DNA of 64,000 nt from JAICJC01 sp963757605 (GCA_963757605.1 CAVWSF010000003.1:372001-436000), one strand, 5' to 3'. Shown: positions 32,717 through 49,368, counted from the stretch's first letter. Notes: generated by a model not told the origin, from the letters alone. Made by a program: numbers and translations.

Positions 32717-33085
32717 CTAGAGAACCTCGGGAGCGAGGGAGACGATCTTCATGAAGTTGCGCTCGCGCAGCTCGCGGGCCACAGGGCCGAAGATGCGCGT
32801 GCCGCGCGGGTTTCTGTCCTTGTCGATGATGACGGCCGCGTTCTCGTCGAAAGCGATGTACGTGCCGTCGTCGCGGTGGTGCTGCTTACGCGTGCGGACC
32901 ACCACTGCCGTCACGACCTCGCCCTTGCGCACCGTGCCGTTGGGCGTGGCCTGCTTGACGGTGCCGACGATGATATCGCCCACCCCCGCATACCTGCGGC
33001 GGCTGCCGCCCTTGATGCGGATGCAAAGCAGCACACGCGCGCCGGTGTTGTCGGCGACGCGCAGGCGGGTCTCCACCTGGATCAC
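32717..33085 (-). CDS. rplN: 50S ribosomal protein L14
   Basis: A 122-residue L14 at the subunit interface (VETRLRVADNTGARVLLCIR, GGSRRRYAGVGDIIVGTVK, FGPVARELRERNFMKIVSLA). The GTG start overlaps the rpsQ stop (GTGA). Confidence 0.98.
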   Translation of the reverse strand: MIQVETRLRVADNTGARVLLCIRIKGGSRRRYAGVGDIIVGTVKQATPNGTVRKGEVVTAVVVRTRKQHHRDDGTYIAFDENAAVIIDKDRNPRGTRIFGPVARELRERNFMKIVSLAPEVL

Positions 33086-33363
33086 TTCGCCACCTCGACG
33101 ATCTCGGCGACCCGCCAGCGCTTGGTCTTCGAGAGCGGGCGCGTCTCGACGATCCGCACCACGTCGCCGACCTTGGACTGGTTCTCCTGGTCGTGGGCGT
33201 GGAGCTTGATCGAGCGGCGCATCGTCTTCTTGTACTTGGGGTGCGGCTTCAGGACGTCGACGCGGACGACCACGGTCTTGTCCATGCCGTCGGACACGAC
33301 GACGCCGCGGCGCTCCTTGCGGTTGCCGCGCGTGCGCTCGGGGGTGCTCGTCTCGGCGCTCAT
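33082..33363 (-). CDS. rpsQ: 30S ribosomal protein S17
   Basis: A 93-residue S17 (RKERRGVVVSDGMDKTVVVR, HPKYKKTMRRSIKLHAHD, GDVVRIVETRPLSKTKRWR). The extra N-terminal dozen residues (MSAETSTPERTR) are a modest extension. ATG overlaps the rpmC stop. Confidence 0.98.
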   Translation of the reverse strand: MSAETSTPERTRGNRKERRGVVVSDGMDKTVVVRVDVLKPHPKYKKTMRRSIKLHAHDQENQSKVGDVVRIVETRPLSKTKRWRVAEIVEVAK

Positions 33364-33563
33364 GCCCCACGCCCCGCGCTGGCGGACTCGTTGGCAAGCG
33401 TCAGCAGCCGGGCGATGTCGCGCTTCACGCGCGTCAATGCCGCGGTGTTGTCGAGCGCCCCGGTCGCGTGCTGAAACCGCAGGTTGAAGAGCTCCTGCCG
33501 CGTCTCGTCGAGCTTTCGCTCGAGCTCGTCCGCGGTCAGCTCGCGGATCTCACTGGCCTTCAA
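33360..33563 (-). CDS. rpmC: 50S ribosomal protein L29
   Basis: An L29 of 67 residues from a TTG at 33563 (LKASEIRELTADELERKLDE, ELFNLRFQHATGALDN). A GTG at 33572 is an alternative, but the GGGAGG site abuts it and is better spaced (11 bases) for the TTG, and homologues begin at M-K-A-x-E. The start lies inside the end of rplP. Confidence 0.93.
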   Translation of the reverse strand: MKASEIRELTADELERKLDETRQELFNLRFQHATGALDNTAALTRVKRDIARLLTLANESASAGRGA

Positions 33564-33977
33564 ACAGATCACCCTCCCGGGACACGAACTTGGCCTTCAC
33601 AGGCAGCTTCATGGCGGCGAGCCGAATCGCCTCGCGCGCGAGCGGCTCGGGGACGCCGGCGAGCTCGAACATGACGCGCCCCGGCTTCACGACGGCCACC
33701 CAGTGCTCGGGGGAGCCCTTGCCCGAGCCCATGCGGGTCTCGGCCGGCTTCTGGGTCACGGACTTGTCGGGGAAGATCGTGATCCAGACCTTGCCGCCGC
33801 GCTTGATCTTGCGGGTCATCGCGATACGAGCGGCCTCGATCTGGCGGTTGGTGACCCACCCCGCCTCGAGCGACTTCAGGCCGTACTCCCCGAACTGCAC
33901 ACGTGTGCCGCCCTTGGAGAGGCCCGCGCGACGGCCGCGATGGACGCGCCGGTACTTCGTGCGCTTCGGGAGGAGCA

Positions 33978-33978
<1 letters not shown>
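33550..33978 (-). CDS. rplP: 50S ribosomal protein L16
   Basis: A 142-residue L16 near the A site (LPKRTKYRRVHRGRRAGLSK, GSGKGSPEHWVAVVKPGRVM, ARRIARAA-type helix as AREAIRLAAMKLPVKAKFV). GTG start overlapping the rpsC stop by one base (TAGTG). Confidence 0.97.
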
Positions 33979-34968
<990 letters not shown>

Positions 34969-34979
<11 letters not shown>

Positions 34980-35595
34980 CTTCGGTGGCCTCCTTCTTGT
35001 CGGTCTCGTCCTCTGCGGTCTCGGGCTCGGCCTCCGCCTCGGGCTCCGCTGGAGCCTCCGGCTCCGCCGCTGCTTCGGGCTCGGCCGCCGCCTCGGGCTC
35101 TTCCGCCGTCTCCGGCTCCGCGGCCGGCGCCGCCTCGGCGGCCGGCTTCTTCGCGCGGGGCTTGCGACGCGGCTTGGGCTTCTCCTCGGGCTCCGGCTCC
35201 GGTGCGGGCCGCACCGGCCGGCGCTTGATCTCACCCGGCTCGGCGACGGCGAGGGTGATCGTGATGTGGCAGGTGCGCTTGCGGATGCGGTTCACGCGGC
35301 CGCGCGCACGGGCCCGCCAGCGCTTCAGGGTCGGCCCCTCGTCGGCATACGCCGCCCACACGATCAGGTCGTCCTCGTCGTGGCCGGAGTTGTTCTCGGC
35401 GTTGGCGATCGCCGACGCCAGCACCTTGCCGGCGTCGCGGGCAGCGGCACGGGTCTGGAACGCCAGGATCGAGCGGGCCTCGACCGCCGGCTTGCCGCGG
35501 ATGTGCTCGAGGACCAGGCGCGCCTTGCGCGCAGAGCAGCGCACGTAGCGGGCCTGGGCCCGCACGGTCTCGCGCTCCTGTGGTGCTACTGCCAA
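34969..35595 (-). CDS. rplV: 50S ribosomal protein L22 with acidic C-terminal tail
   Basis: L22 lines the exit tunnel. Residues 1-125 are canonical (ARYVRCSARKARLVLEHIRG, AENNSGHDEDDLIVWAAYAD, RARGRVNRIRKRTCHITITL). About 80 further residues form Lys/Arg-rich then Ala-Glu-Pro repeats ending KKEATEDGA. The TTG start follows the rpsS stop by one base. Confidence 0.97.
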
Positions 35596-35596
35596 A

Positions 35597-35877
35597 TCAG
35601 CGACCCTTCATCTTGGCGGTGCGGTCGTTGCCGTGGCCCCGGTACGTGCGGGTCGGTGCGAACTCGCCCAGCTTGTGGCCGACCATCGATTCCGAGATGA
35701 AGACCGGCACGTGCTTTCGCCCGTCGTGGACCGCGATCGTGTGGCCGACGAACTCCGGGAAGATCGTCGAGGCCCGCGACCAGGTCTTGAGCATGCGCTT
35801 CTGGCGCGACTCGTTCATCTCCTCGACCCGCTTCATCAGGCGGGGCTCCACGAAGGGCCCCTTCTTGCTCGATCGGC

Positions 35878-35881
<4 letters not shown>
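35597..35881 (-). CDS. rpsS: 30S ribosomal protein S19
   Basis: A 94-residue S19 of the 30S head (SRSSKKGPFVEPRLMKRVEE, FVGHTIAVHDGRKHVPVFI, GHKLGEFAPTRTYRGHG). ATG overlaps the rplB stop. Confidence 0.98.
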
Positions 35882-36717
<836 letters not shown>

Positions 36718-36727
36718 TAGTGCTCGT

Positions 36728-36868
36728 CTCCGTGACGTCGTTGGATGGCTGGCGAACGAAAAGCGAGCGATGCAAGGACGCAGGGAGGCGGCAGTGCTTC
36801 GCACGACGCCGACTGAGGACGCCGCAGCGCGACGCTTTGCAGCCGCCAGACGCCGACAGATGTTGCGG
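36728..36868 (-). repeat. Structured intergenic repeat, copy C (before rplB)
   Basis: Third copy of the element. AAAGCG (36760-36765) pairs with CGCTTT (36833-36838); CTGGCG with CGCCAG forms the outer stem. The tip hairpin is GTGC (36794-36797), loop TTC, GCAC (36801-36804), extended by GGCG/CGCC. It differs from copy B at scattered positions and from copy A over the whole tip. Confidence 0.85.
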
Positions 36869-36878
36869 AGCCGAGCAC

Positions 36879-37175
36879 TTAGACCCCCGGTCCAAATGCT
36901 TCGATGGTCTGTCCGGGCGCGACGGTCACCACGGCCTTCTTCCAGCCCGAGCGGCTGCCGCGGGTCATCCCGCGGCGCTTGGGCTTCGGCGGCACCTTGG
37001 ACACGTTCACGGCGACCACGTCGACCTCGAAGACGCGCTCCACCGCCTGGCGGATCTGCGTCTTGTGGGCGTCGGCGTGCACCTTGAACGTGTACTTGTT
37101 GCGCTCGCCGATCATGCCGTAGCTCTTCTCCGACACGACGGGGGCGATCAGGACTGCACGGGGGTCGTCTCTCAC
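36879..37175 (-). CDS. rplW: 50S ribosomal protein L23
   Basis: A 98-residue L23, the docking site for trigger factor and SRP (LIAPVVSEKSYGMIGERNKY, TFKVHADAHKTQIRQAVERV, PPKPKRRGMTRGSRSGWKKA). The GTG overlaps the rplD stop (GTGA). Confidence 0.97.
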   Translation of the reverse strand: MRDDPRAVLIAPVVSEKSYGMIGERNKYTFKVHADAHKTQIRQAVERVFEVDVVAVNVSKVPPKPKRRGMTRGSRSGWKKAVVTVAPGQTIEAFGPGV

Positions 37176-37795
37176 TCGGTCGTCCCTTCCAGCGCGGCCA
37201 GCGCGGCCTTGGTCACGACGAGCGACCGGGCCCAGACGACCTCCGCCACCTCGAGCGTCCCGACCGGGACGACGTGGGTGCGATAGAGGTTCCGGAACGA
37301 CTTCTCGAGCGCCGTCTCGCCCTCGGCGGTGACGACGACGAGCGGGGTCGAGAGTCCGTGCTCCGACACGAGCCCGGCGGCCTTCTTGGTCTGCGGCTCG
37401 TCGAAGGCGCCCGCGTCGGCCACCACCAGGGTGCCGTCCCCCGCGTGGGCCGAGAGGGCGATCGAGAGCGCCTTGGCCCGGGCCTTCTTGTTGACCTTGC
37501 CGGTGTAGTTGCGCGGATGGGGCCCGAAGACGACACCGCCGCCCGTCCACTGCGGGGCGCGGGTCGTGCCCTGGCGGGCGCGGCCGGTGCCCTTCTGGCG
37601 CCACGGCTTGGCCCGCCCGCCGGCGACGAGGCCGCGGGTCTTGGTCGAGTGCGTGCCCTGGCGGCGCGCGGCCAGCTCGGCCGTCACGACCTGGTGCACG
37701 AGCGCATCGTTTCGGGGGAGGGCGAACACGTCGGCGGCCAGCTTGGCCTTCGCTCCGCCGGTGAGGACGGCCGCAGTGGGGGCGGGAGGCGTCAT
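37172..37795 (-). CDS. rplD: 50S ribosomal protein L4
   Basis: A 207-residue L4 (TKTRGLVAGGRAKPWRQKGT, GRARQGTTRAPQWTGGGVVF, GPHPRNYTGKVNKKARAKAL). In E. coli L4 represses the S10 operon; its binding hairpin is not recognisable here. ATG overlaps the rplC stop. Confidence 0.98.
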   Translation of the reverse strand: MTPPAPTAAVLTGGAKAKLAADVFALPRNDALVHQVVTAELAARRQGTHSTKTRGLVAGGRAKPWRQKGTGRARQGTTRAPQWTGGGVVFGPHPRNYTGKVNKKARAKALSIALSAHAGDGTLVVADAGAFDEPQTKKAAGLVSEHGLSTPLVVVTAEGETALEKSFRNLYRTHVVPVGTLEVAEVVWARSLVVTKAALAALEGTTE

Positions 37796-38427
37796 CCGTC
37801 GCTCCGGATCTCGACGACGCCGCCGACTGGCCCCGGCACGGCGCCGCGCACCATGAGCAGGTTGCGCTCGGCGTCGACCTCGGCGACCTGGAGGCCGCGC
37901 TGGGTCACCCGCTCGTTGCCCATCTGGCCGGCCATCCGCATGCCCTTGAACACGCGGGCCGGATACGCCGACGCCCCGATGGAGCCCGGCTGGCGGATGT
38001 TGTGCGAGCCGTGGCTGGCCGGGCCGCGGTGGAACTTGTGCCGCTTGATCGTCCCTGCGAAGCCCTTGCCCTTCGACACGCCCGACACCTTGACAGCCTC
38101 GCCCGCCGCGAAGGCCTCGACGGTGACGGAGTCGCCGGGAGCGAGCCCCTCGCCGGCGTTTCGGAACTCGACCAGGGTGCGGTGCGGCCCCACGCCGGCG
38201 GCCTTCAGGTGGCCGGCCCGGGGGCGCGTGAGCTTCTTCTCCTTGCACGGCCCGAAGGCCAGCTGCACCGCGGTGTAGCCGTCGACGGCGGACGTGCGCA
38301 CGGCGACGACCGGGCACGGCCCGGCCTCGATGACGGTCACGGGGGTCACCCGCCCGGACTCCTCGTCGAAGAGCTGGGTCATGCCCAGCTTCGTCCCGAT
38401 GATGCCCTTGGACGACGTCGCGGTCAC
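37792..38427 (-). CDS. rplC: 50S ribosomal protein L3
   Basis: A 211-residue L3 (KGIIGTKLGMTQLFDEESGR, VSKGKGFAGTIKRHKFHRGP, ASHGSHNIRQPGSIGASAYP, GQMGNERVTQRGLQV). The GTG start overlaps the rpsJ stop. Confidence 0.98.
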   Translation of the reverse strand: MTATSSKGIIGTKLGMTQLFDEESGRVTPVTVIEAGPCPVVAVRTSAVDGYTAVQLAFGPCKEKKLTRPRAGHLKAAGVGPHRTLVEFRNAGEGLAPGDSVTVEAFAAGEAVKVSGVSKGKGFAGTIKRHKFHRGPASHGSHNIRQPGSIGASAYPARVFKGMRMAGQMGNERVTQRGLQVAEVDAERNLLMVRGAVPGPVGGVVEIRSDG

Positions 38428-38732
38428 AGCTTGATCTCGATGTCGACACCCGCCGGCAGGTCGAGCCGCATCAGCGAGTCGACCGTCTTCGGGGTCGGTT
38501 GGTGGATGTCGATCAGCCGCTTGTGCGTGCGGATCTCGAAGTGCTCCCGCGAGTCCTTGTCCTTGAACGGGCCGCGGATGACGCAGTAGACGTTCTTCTC
38601 CGTCGGCAGGGGCACCGGTCCGGAGACCGTTGCGCCGGAGCGCTGTGCGGTATCGACGATCGAGCGCGCGCTCAGGTCGACCAGCGTGTGGTCATACCCC
38701 TTGAGGCGGATCCGGATCTTCTGCTGCGCCAA
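38424..38732 (-). CDS. rpsJ: 30S ribosomal protein S10
   Basis: A 102-residue S10, also the NusE transcription antitermination factor (KIRIRLKGYDHTLVDLSARS, SGPVPLPTEKNVYCVIRGPF, HFEIRTHKRLIDI). TTG start at 38732, 15 bases after tuf, so the S10 cluster continues from the str cluster without its own evident promoter. Confidence 0.98.
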   Translation of the reverse strand: MAQQKIRIRLKGYDHTLVDLSARSIVDTAQRSGATVSGPVPLPTEKNVYCVIRGPFKDKDSREHFEIRTHKRLIDIHQPTPKTVDSLMRLDLPAGVDIEIKL

Positions 38733-38747
38733 CCTCGGCCTCTTCTC

Positions 38748-39938
<1,191 letters not shown>

Positions 39939-39964
39939 GTCTTGCGGTCTCCTTTTCCCGGCCC

Positions 39965-42073
39965 TTACGTCTGGCTCTCTGTCAGCTTCTCGGCGATCGA
40001 GTGCGGCACCTCCGCGTAGTGGAGGAACTGCATCGTATAGGTGGCCCGGCCCTGGCTCATCGTGCGCACGTCGGTCGCATATCCGAACATCTCCGCGAGC
40101 GGCACACGCGCCTTGATGACCTGCGCGTTACCCCTCGGCTCCATGCCCTCGATCTGTCCGCGGCGCGAGTTGATGTTGCCGATCACGTCGCCCATGTAGT
40201 CCTCGGGCGTCACGACCTCGACGGCCATGACGGGCTCGAGCAGCACCGGCTTGGCCCGCTTCGACGCCTCCTTGAAGGCCATCGACCCGGCCACCTTGAA
40301 GGCCATCTCGTTCGAGTCGACGTCGTGGTAGGAGCCGTCGACGAGGCGCACCCTGATGTCGACCACGGGGAAGCCTGCGAGCACGCCGGCCTCCATCGCC
40401 TCCTTGATCCCGGCATCGACCGACGGGATGTACTCGCGCGGGATCGAGCCGCCGACGATCTTGTTCTCGAACTCGTAGCCGGCGCCCTGCTCGTTGGGCT
40501 CGAGGTCGATCACCGCATGGCCGTACTGGCCGCGGCCGCCGGTCTGGCGCACGAACTTGCCGTGGATGCCCGTCACCGGATTGCGCACCGTCTCGCGGTA
40601 GGCGACCTGAGGCCGGCCGACGTTGGCGTCGACCTTGAACTCGCGCAGGAGCCGGTCCACGATGATCTCGAGGTGGAGCTCGCCCATGCCGCCGATGATG
40701 GTCTGGCCGGTCTCCTCGTTCGTCCGGACGCGGAAGGTCGGGTCCTCCTCGGCCAGCCGCTGGAGCGCGGTCGCGAGCTTGTCCTGGTCGGCCTTGGTCT
40801 TGGGCTCGACGGCCTGGTCGATCACCGGCTCGGGGAAGTCGATGGCCTCGAGCACGACCGGGCTCGCGGGGTCGCACAGCGTGTCGCCGGTCGTGGTCTG
40901 CTTGAGGCCTACGGCGGCGGCGATCGCGCCGGCGCCGACCTCCTGGAGGTCCTCGCGGTGGTTGGCGTGCATCTCGAGCACCCGCCCGACCCGCTCCTTG
41001 CGGCCGGTTGAGGCGTTCAGGACGTACGAGCCCGAGTTGAGCTTGCCCGAGTAGACGCGGAAGTACGTGAGCTTGCCGACGAACGGGTCGGTCATGACCT
41101 TGAACGCCAGAGCCGCGAACGGCTCGTTCAGGTCGGCGGCCCGGGTCATCTCGTCGCCGCCCTTGGGATCGATCCCGGTCACGGGGCGCACGTCGATCGG
41201 CGACGGCAGGTAGTCGATGACCGCGTCGAGCAGGGGCTGGACGCCCTTGTTCTTGAACGCCGAGCCGAGCAGGACCGGCGTGATCGAGCTGTCGAGGGTC
41301 GCCTTGCGGATCGCCGAGCGAAGCTGGTCCTCGGTGATGGGCTCGTCCTCGAGGAACGCGATCATGATCTCCTCGTCGTGGTCGGCCACGGCCTCGATCA
41401 GGTCGTGCCGATAGGCCTCGGCCTGCTCGCGCAGCTCGGCCGGCACCTCGTCCTCGTCCCACTTGGCGCCGAGCGAGTCGATGTAGCGGATGCCCTTCAT
41501 CGTGACGAGGTCGACGTGGCCGTCGAAGCGATCCTCAGCCCCGATCGGGATCTGGAGCGGCACCGCGCGCGCGCCCAGCCGGTCGACCATCGTCTTCACG
41601 GCGTTGAAGAAGTCGGCACCGGTGCGGTCCATCTTGTTGATGAAGGCGATCCGGGGGACGCCGTACTTGTCGGCCTGGCGCCACACCGTCTCGGACTGGG
41701 GCTGCACGCCCGCAACCGAGTCGAAGAGCGCCACGGCGCCGTCGAGGACGCGCAGGCTGCGTTCGACCTCGACGGTAAAGTCCACGTGCCCGGGCGTGTC
41801 GAGAATGTTGATGCGGTGGTCACGCCAGAAGCACGTGGTTGCGGCCGACGTGATCGTGATGCCGCGCTCCTGCTCCTGGACCATCCAGTCCATCGTGGCC
41901 GCGCCTTCGTGGACCTCGCCCATCTTGTGGGTGCGGCCGGTGTAGTAGAGGATGCGCTCGGTCGTCGTGGTCTTGCCCGCGTCGATGTGGGCCATGATCC
42001 CGATGTTGCGGACCCGGTCGAGCTCCTCCATGCGGGGCACGCGTGTGCCCGTACGTGTCTCAGTGACTGCCAT
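39965..42073 (-). CDS. fusA: Elongation factor G
   Basis: A 702-residue translocation GTPase. G motifs: AHIDAGKTTTTERILYYTG, DTPGHVDFTVEVERSLR and INKMDRTGADFF. Domain IV (QTGGRGQYGHAVIDLEP) and domain V (RRGQIEGMEPRGNAQVIKA, EMFGYATDVRTMSQGRATYT) are complete. Confidence 0.99.
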   Translation of the reverse strand: MAVTETRTGTRVPRMEELDRVRNIGIMAHIDAGKTTTTERILYYTGRTHKMGEVHEGAATMDWMVQEQERGITITSAATTCFWRDHRINILDTPGHVDFTVEVERSLRVLDGAVALFDSVAGVQPQSETVWRQADKYGVPRIAFINKMDRTGADFFNAVKTMVDRLGARAVPLQIPIGAEDRFDGHVDLVTMKGIRYIDSLGAKWDEDEVPAELREQAEAYRHDLIEAVADHDEEIMIAFLEDEPITEDQLRSAIRKATLDSSITPVLLGSAFKNKGVQPLLDAVIDYLPSPIDVRPVTGIDPKGGDEMTRAADLNEPFAALAFKVMTDPFVGKLTYFRVYSGKLNSGSYVLNASTGRKERVGRVLEMHANHREDLQEVGAGAIAAAVGLKQTTTGDTLCDPASPVVLEAIDFPEPVIDQAVEPKTKADQDKLATALQRLAEEDPTFRVRTNEETGQTIIGGMGELHLEIIVDRLLREFKVDANVGRPQVAYRETVRNPVTGIHGKFVRQTGGRGQYGHAVIDLEPNEQGAGYEFENKIVGGSIPREYIPSVDAGIKEAMEAGVLAGFPVVDIRVRLVDGSYHDVDSNEMAFKVAGSMAFKEASKRAKPVLLEPVMAVEVVTPEDYMGDVIGNINSRRGQIEGMEPRGNAQVIKARVPLAEMFGYATDVRTMSQGRATYTMQFLHYAEVPHSIAEKLTESQT

Positions 42074-42084
42074 TCGTTCTGCCC

Positions 42085-42555
42085 TTACCACCGGTAGTGG
42101 GCGAAGGCCCTGTTGGCCTGCGCCATCCGGTACATGTCGTCCTTGCGCTTGAACGCGCCGCCCTGCTGGTTGGTCGCGTCCAGAATCTCGCCCGCCAGCT
42201 TCTCCTCCATGCGCTTCTCGCGGCGCTGGCGGGAGAACGTGACGAGCCATCGCACCGCCAGGGTGCGGGCCCGCCGCTGCGGGACCTCGATCGGCACCTG
42301 GTAGTTGGCGCCGCCGACCCGGCGCGAGCGCACCTCGAGGACCGGCGTCACCGACTTGATGGCGCGCTCGAGCACCTCGACGGGGCTCTGCCCGGTCTTC
42401 TCGCCGACGATGTCGAGCGCCCGGTAGACCAGGAGCTCGGCGGTCGACTTCTTGCCGTCGAGCATCACCCGGTTCACCACCTGGGCGACCAGCGTCGAGT
42501 CGTACACCGGGTCACGCACGAGCGTGCGCGGGGCGATCTCAGCTCTGCGGGGCAT
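42085..42555 (-). CDS. rpsG: 30S ribosomal protein S7
   Basis: A 156-residue S7 that nucleates the 30S head (MPRRAEIAPRTLVRDPVYDS, VEVLERAIKSVTPVLEVRSR, RVGGANYQVPIEV, HYRW at the end). It lies 5 bases after rpsL. Confidence 0.99.
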   Translation of the reverse strand: MPRRAEIAPRTLVRDPVYDSTLVAQVVNRVMLDGKKSTAELLVYRALDIVGEKTGQSPVEVLERAIKSVTPVLEVRSRRVGGANYQVPIEVPQRRARTLAVRWLVTFSRQRREKRMEEKLAGEILDATNQQGGAFKRKDDMYRMAQANRAFAHYRW

Positions 42556-42560
42556 GGTCC

Positions 42561-42935
42561 CTAGCCCCCGGCCTTCTTGGCGCCGTACTTGGAGCGGGCC
42601 TGCCGGCGGTCGTTCACGCCTGAGGTATCGAGCGCGGCCCGGATCACCTTGTAGCGCACGCCCGGGAGGTCCTTCACGCGGCCGCCGCGGATGAGCACGA
42701 CCGAGTGCTCCTGCAGGTTGTGGCCGACGCCGGGGATGTACGCGGTGACCTCCATGTTGTTGGTCAGGCGCACGCGGCACACCTTGCGCAGAGCCGAGTT
42801 CGGCTTCTTGGGCGTGGTCGTGTAGACGCGCGTGCAGACGCCCCGCTTCTGCGGGGCGCCGCGCAGGTGCGGCGTCTTGGTCTTGGCGACCGCCTTCTGG
42901 CGGGGCTTCCTGATGAGCTGTTGAATCGTTGGCAT
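42561..42935 (-). CDS. rpsL: 30S ribosomal protein S12
   Basis: A 124-residue S12 of the decoding centre (PTIQQLIRKPRQKAVAKTKT, TPKKPNSALRKVCRVRLTN, GHNLQEHSVVLIRGGRVKDL). The two lysines usually changed in streptomycin resistance (in TPKKPNS and GRVKDL) are present. First gene of the superoperon. Confidence 0.99.
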   Translation of the reverse strand: MPTIQQLIRKPRQKAVAKTKTPHLRGAPQKRGVCTRVYTTTPKKPNSALRKVCRVRLTNNMEVTAYIPGVGHNLQEHSVVLIRGGRVKDLPGVRYKVIRAALDTSGVNDRRQARSKYGAKKAGG

Positions 42936-43003
42936 ACGCTGTCTGAGCCCCCGCTGTGCGAGAGCAGGTAGGAGAGGCCGCGGGACTGCGGCCGCGACGG
43001 CGA

Positions 43004-43009
43004 ACACTA
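43004..43009 (-). promoter_or_regulatory. Candidate -10 box (TAGTGT) of the str-S10-spc-alpha superoperon
   Basis: TAGTGT lies about 70 bases upstream of rpsL in the only gap (42936-43089) large enough for the main promoter. The -35 position holds no good TTGACA match, so the call is tentative. Confidence 0.35.
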
Positions 43010-43089
43010 GCACAGCATCGGCGCCGTTCCGCGGTACCCGGGAAGGTCGCCGGAGGGCGCGCGGCGGCTTCCAGAGCCGAGCCGCGGGG

Positions 43090-43385
43090 CTACGGCTTGG
43101 AGGGCTTGGAGGGCTTGGCCGGCTTGGACGGCTTCGTCGGCTGCGCGGGCTTCGAAGGCTTGGACGGCTTCGTCGGATGCGTCGGCTTCGTCGGCTTCGT
43201 CGGCTTCGTCGGATGCGTCGGCTTCGGCGGCTTGGACGGCTTCGTCGGCTTCGCCGGATGCGTCGGCTTCGCCGGATGCGTCGGCTTCGCCGGATGCGTC
43301 GGGTGCGTGGGTTGGCCCGGCTTCGACGGCTTGGATGGATGCCCTGGCTTCGACGGCTTGGACGGATGGTCGGGCTTCGCCGGAT
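43090..43385 (-). repeat. Coding 9-bp tandem repeat (Lys-Pro-x)
   Basis: Tandem 9-base units such as GGCTTCGTC, GGCTTGGAC and GGATGCGTC (plus strand) encode the x-P-K/H series of the sigma-like protein. Every unit keeps the frame, so length changes by slippage would be tolerated. Confidence 0.85.
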
Positions 43386-44283
43386 GCGACCCCTTGCCGC
43401 CCTTCCCTCCAGGATCGCCGCCGTGCTGCCCGTCGCCGCCCTTCCCACCCTGCGACTTGCCCGGCGGCGACCCCGACCCGTCCCCGGTATGCCCTCCGCC
43501 ACCGCCCGACCACGGGGCGGCGACACCGGGCGCGACGACGTGCGCCGCCCCGACCGCGGCCGTGGCCGCAGCCACCACGAGGACGGCCTTCACGGCCCCG
43601 GCGGCGAGCGGAATCGCTCCCAGGCCGGCCGCGGTGCTCGCCGAGCCGGCGGCGAACCCGGGCACCGTGGACGCGAGCGCCCTCGGCACACCGGCGCGCA
43701 CCTCCGCCGCTGCGATGCCCACGCCCGCTCCGGCGACGACCGCCGCCATTCTCCGAGCGGAGCGCCCGCGCGCCGCGGCGGCGTCGTCCTCGTGAAGCGC
43801 GCGGCGAACGTCGGCCCCCGGGACGCCGAGCACCGCCGCGATCTCGCTGGGCCGAAGCCCGCACCACTGGCGTAGGACGAGCGCGTCCTCGCCGGGGGGA
43901 CCGAGGCGTGCGAGCTCTGCGCGCATCAACGTGATCGCACGCCCGCCGCCCGGCGGCAGATGGCGCACCGTGCCGCCGCGGCGGTCGTGCGGCAGGATCG
44001 GCGCGCGCTCGTGCACGCGCTGAAGCAGCCACACGCGCACGCCCCGGATCGAGCCGCCAGCGCCGACCATGTCGTGTGCGTCCATGAATACCGCGACGCT
44101 CAGCCGCTCGGCCTCTTCGCGCTCGCCCGTCAGGTGGAACGCGTACGCGAACACGGCTTCGCCGTGCCGTTCGTAGGCACGGCTGAGCCACGCGGCTGTC
44201 TTCGCGGGGGCCACACTCCCAATGTCGCTCCATCCGGGGAGGGGCGCATCGCCCGACCGGGGGGTAGACAGCAGGTGGGTCAC
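43090..44283 (-). CDS. Sigma-factor-like membrane protein with Lys-Pro repeat tail
   Basis: A 397-residue mosaic. Residues about 25-170 resemble an ECF sigma factor: a region-2-like helix (YERHGEAVFAYAFHLTGERE) and a region-4-like helix-turn-helix (LRQWCGLRPSEIAAVLGVPG, then ADVRRAL). A hydrophobic stretch follows (VVAGAGVGIAAAEV; then AVKAVLVVAAATAAVGAAHV), then a Gly/Lys linker, then about 100 residues with Pro at every third position (KPTHPAKPTHPAKPTKPSKP pattern). If the hydrophobic part spans the membrane, the tail would lie in the cell wall. No known protein with this layout comes to mind. Confidence 0.65.
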   Translation of the reverse strand: MTHLLSTPRSGDAPLPGWSDIGSVAPAKTAAWLSRAYERHGEAVFAYAFHLTGEREEAERLSVAVFMDAHDMVGAGGSIRGVRVWLLQRVHERAPILPHDRRGGTVRHLPPGGGRAITLMRAELARLGPPGEDALVLRQWCGLRPSEIAAVLGVPGADVRRALHEDDAAAARGRSARRMAAVVAGAGVGIAAAEVRAGVPRALASTVPGFAAGSASTAAGLGAIPLAAGAVKAVLVVAAATAAVGAAHVVAPGVAAPWSGGGGGHTGDGSGSPPGKSQGGKGGDGQHGGDPGGKGGKGSHPAKPDHPSKPSKPGHPSKPSKPGQPTHPTHPAKPTHPAKPTHPAKPTKPSKPPKPTHPTKPTKPTKPTHPTKPSKPSKPAQPTKPSKPAKPSKPSKP

Positions 44284-44329
44284 GGTTGTGTGCCGGGCGG
44301 GAGGCGCGGGTGTGACGGAACTCCGCGAT

Positions 44330-44611
44330 TGTCGTTTCAGGTGACCGACAACTGACGGTGTTCGAGGCTGGGTAGAGGCGGCGCGAGGCCGTCGCGTCGC
44401 CGCCCTTGGGGATGGCGCAGCCGCGTTACTGAGCGATACGCGACGGCACCGGCACGCCGCGAATGTCGTTTCACCTGACCGACAACCGACGGTTCTGGAG
44501 GCTGGGTAGAGGCGGCGCGAGGCCGCCGCCCGGCAAACGTCGCCGTCCCGTCACGCAGCGATACGCAACCGCGACGGAGCTCCGCGAGTGTCGTTTCAGG
44601 TGACCGACAAG
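44330..44611. repeat. Palindromic 22-bp repeat cluster 1 (three copies)
   Basis: In the 387-base gap between rpoC and the sigma-like gene, TGTCGTTTCA-N4-GACCGACAA-type cores occur at 44330, 44464 and 44589. Their ends (TGTCG and CGACA) are inverted repeats. The first two cores are each followed by a shared stretch including GAGGCTGGGTAGAGGCGGCG, giving units of 134 and 125 bases. No gene is seen in the gap. Confidence 0.75.
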
Positions 44612-44670
44612 CGTCGCCTCTCGAGTACGACCTCGCCCGGAATCGACGACGACGACGAGAACACGGTGTA

Positions 44671-49368
<4,698 letters not shown>

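Noticed and set aside
43090..43400. Regular short direct repeats resembling a CRISPR or minisatellite array
   Set aside because: All units keep one reading frame and encode the Lys-Pro tail of the sigma-like protein; there are no unique spacers of CRISPR length.
44330..44611. 22-bp core cluster as a CRISPR array or integron attC set
   Set aside because: Only three copies, unit sequences between cores are themselves partly conserved, and no cas or integrase genes are present.
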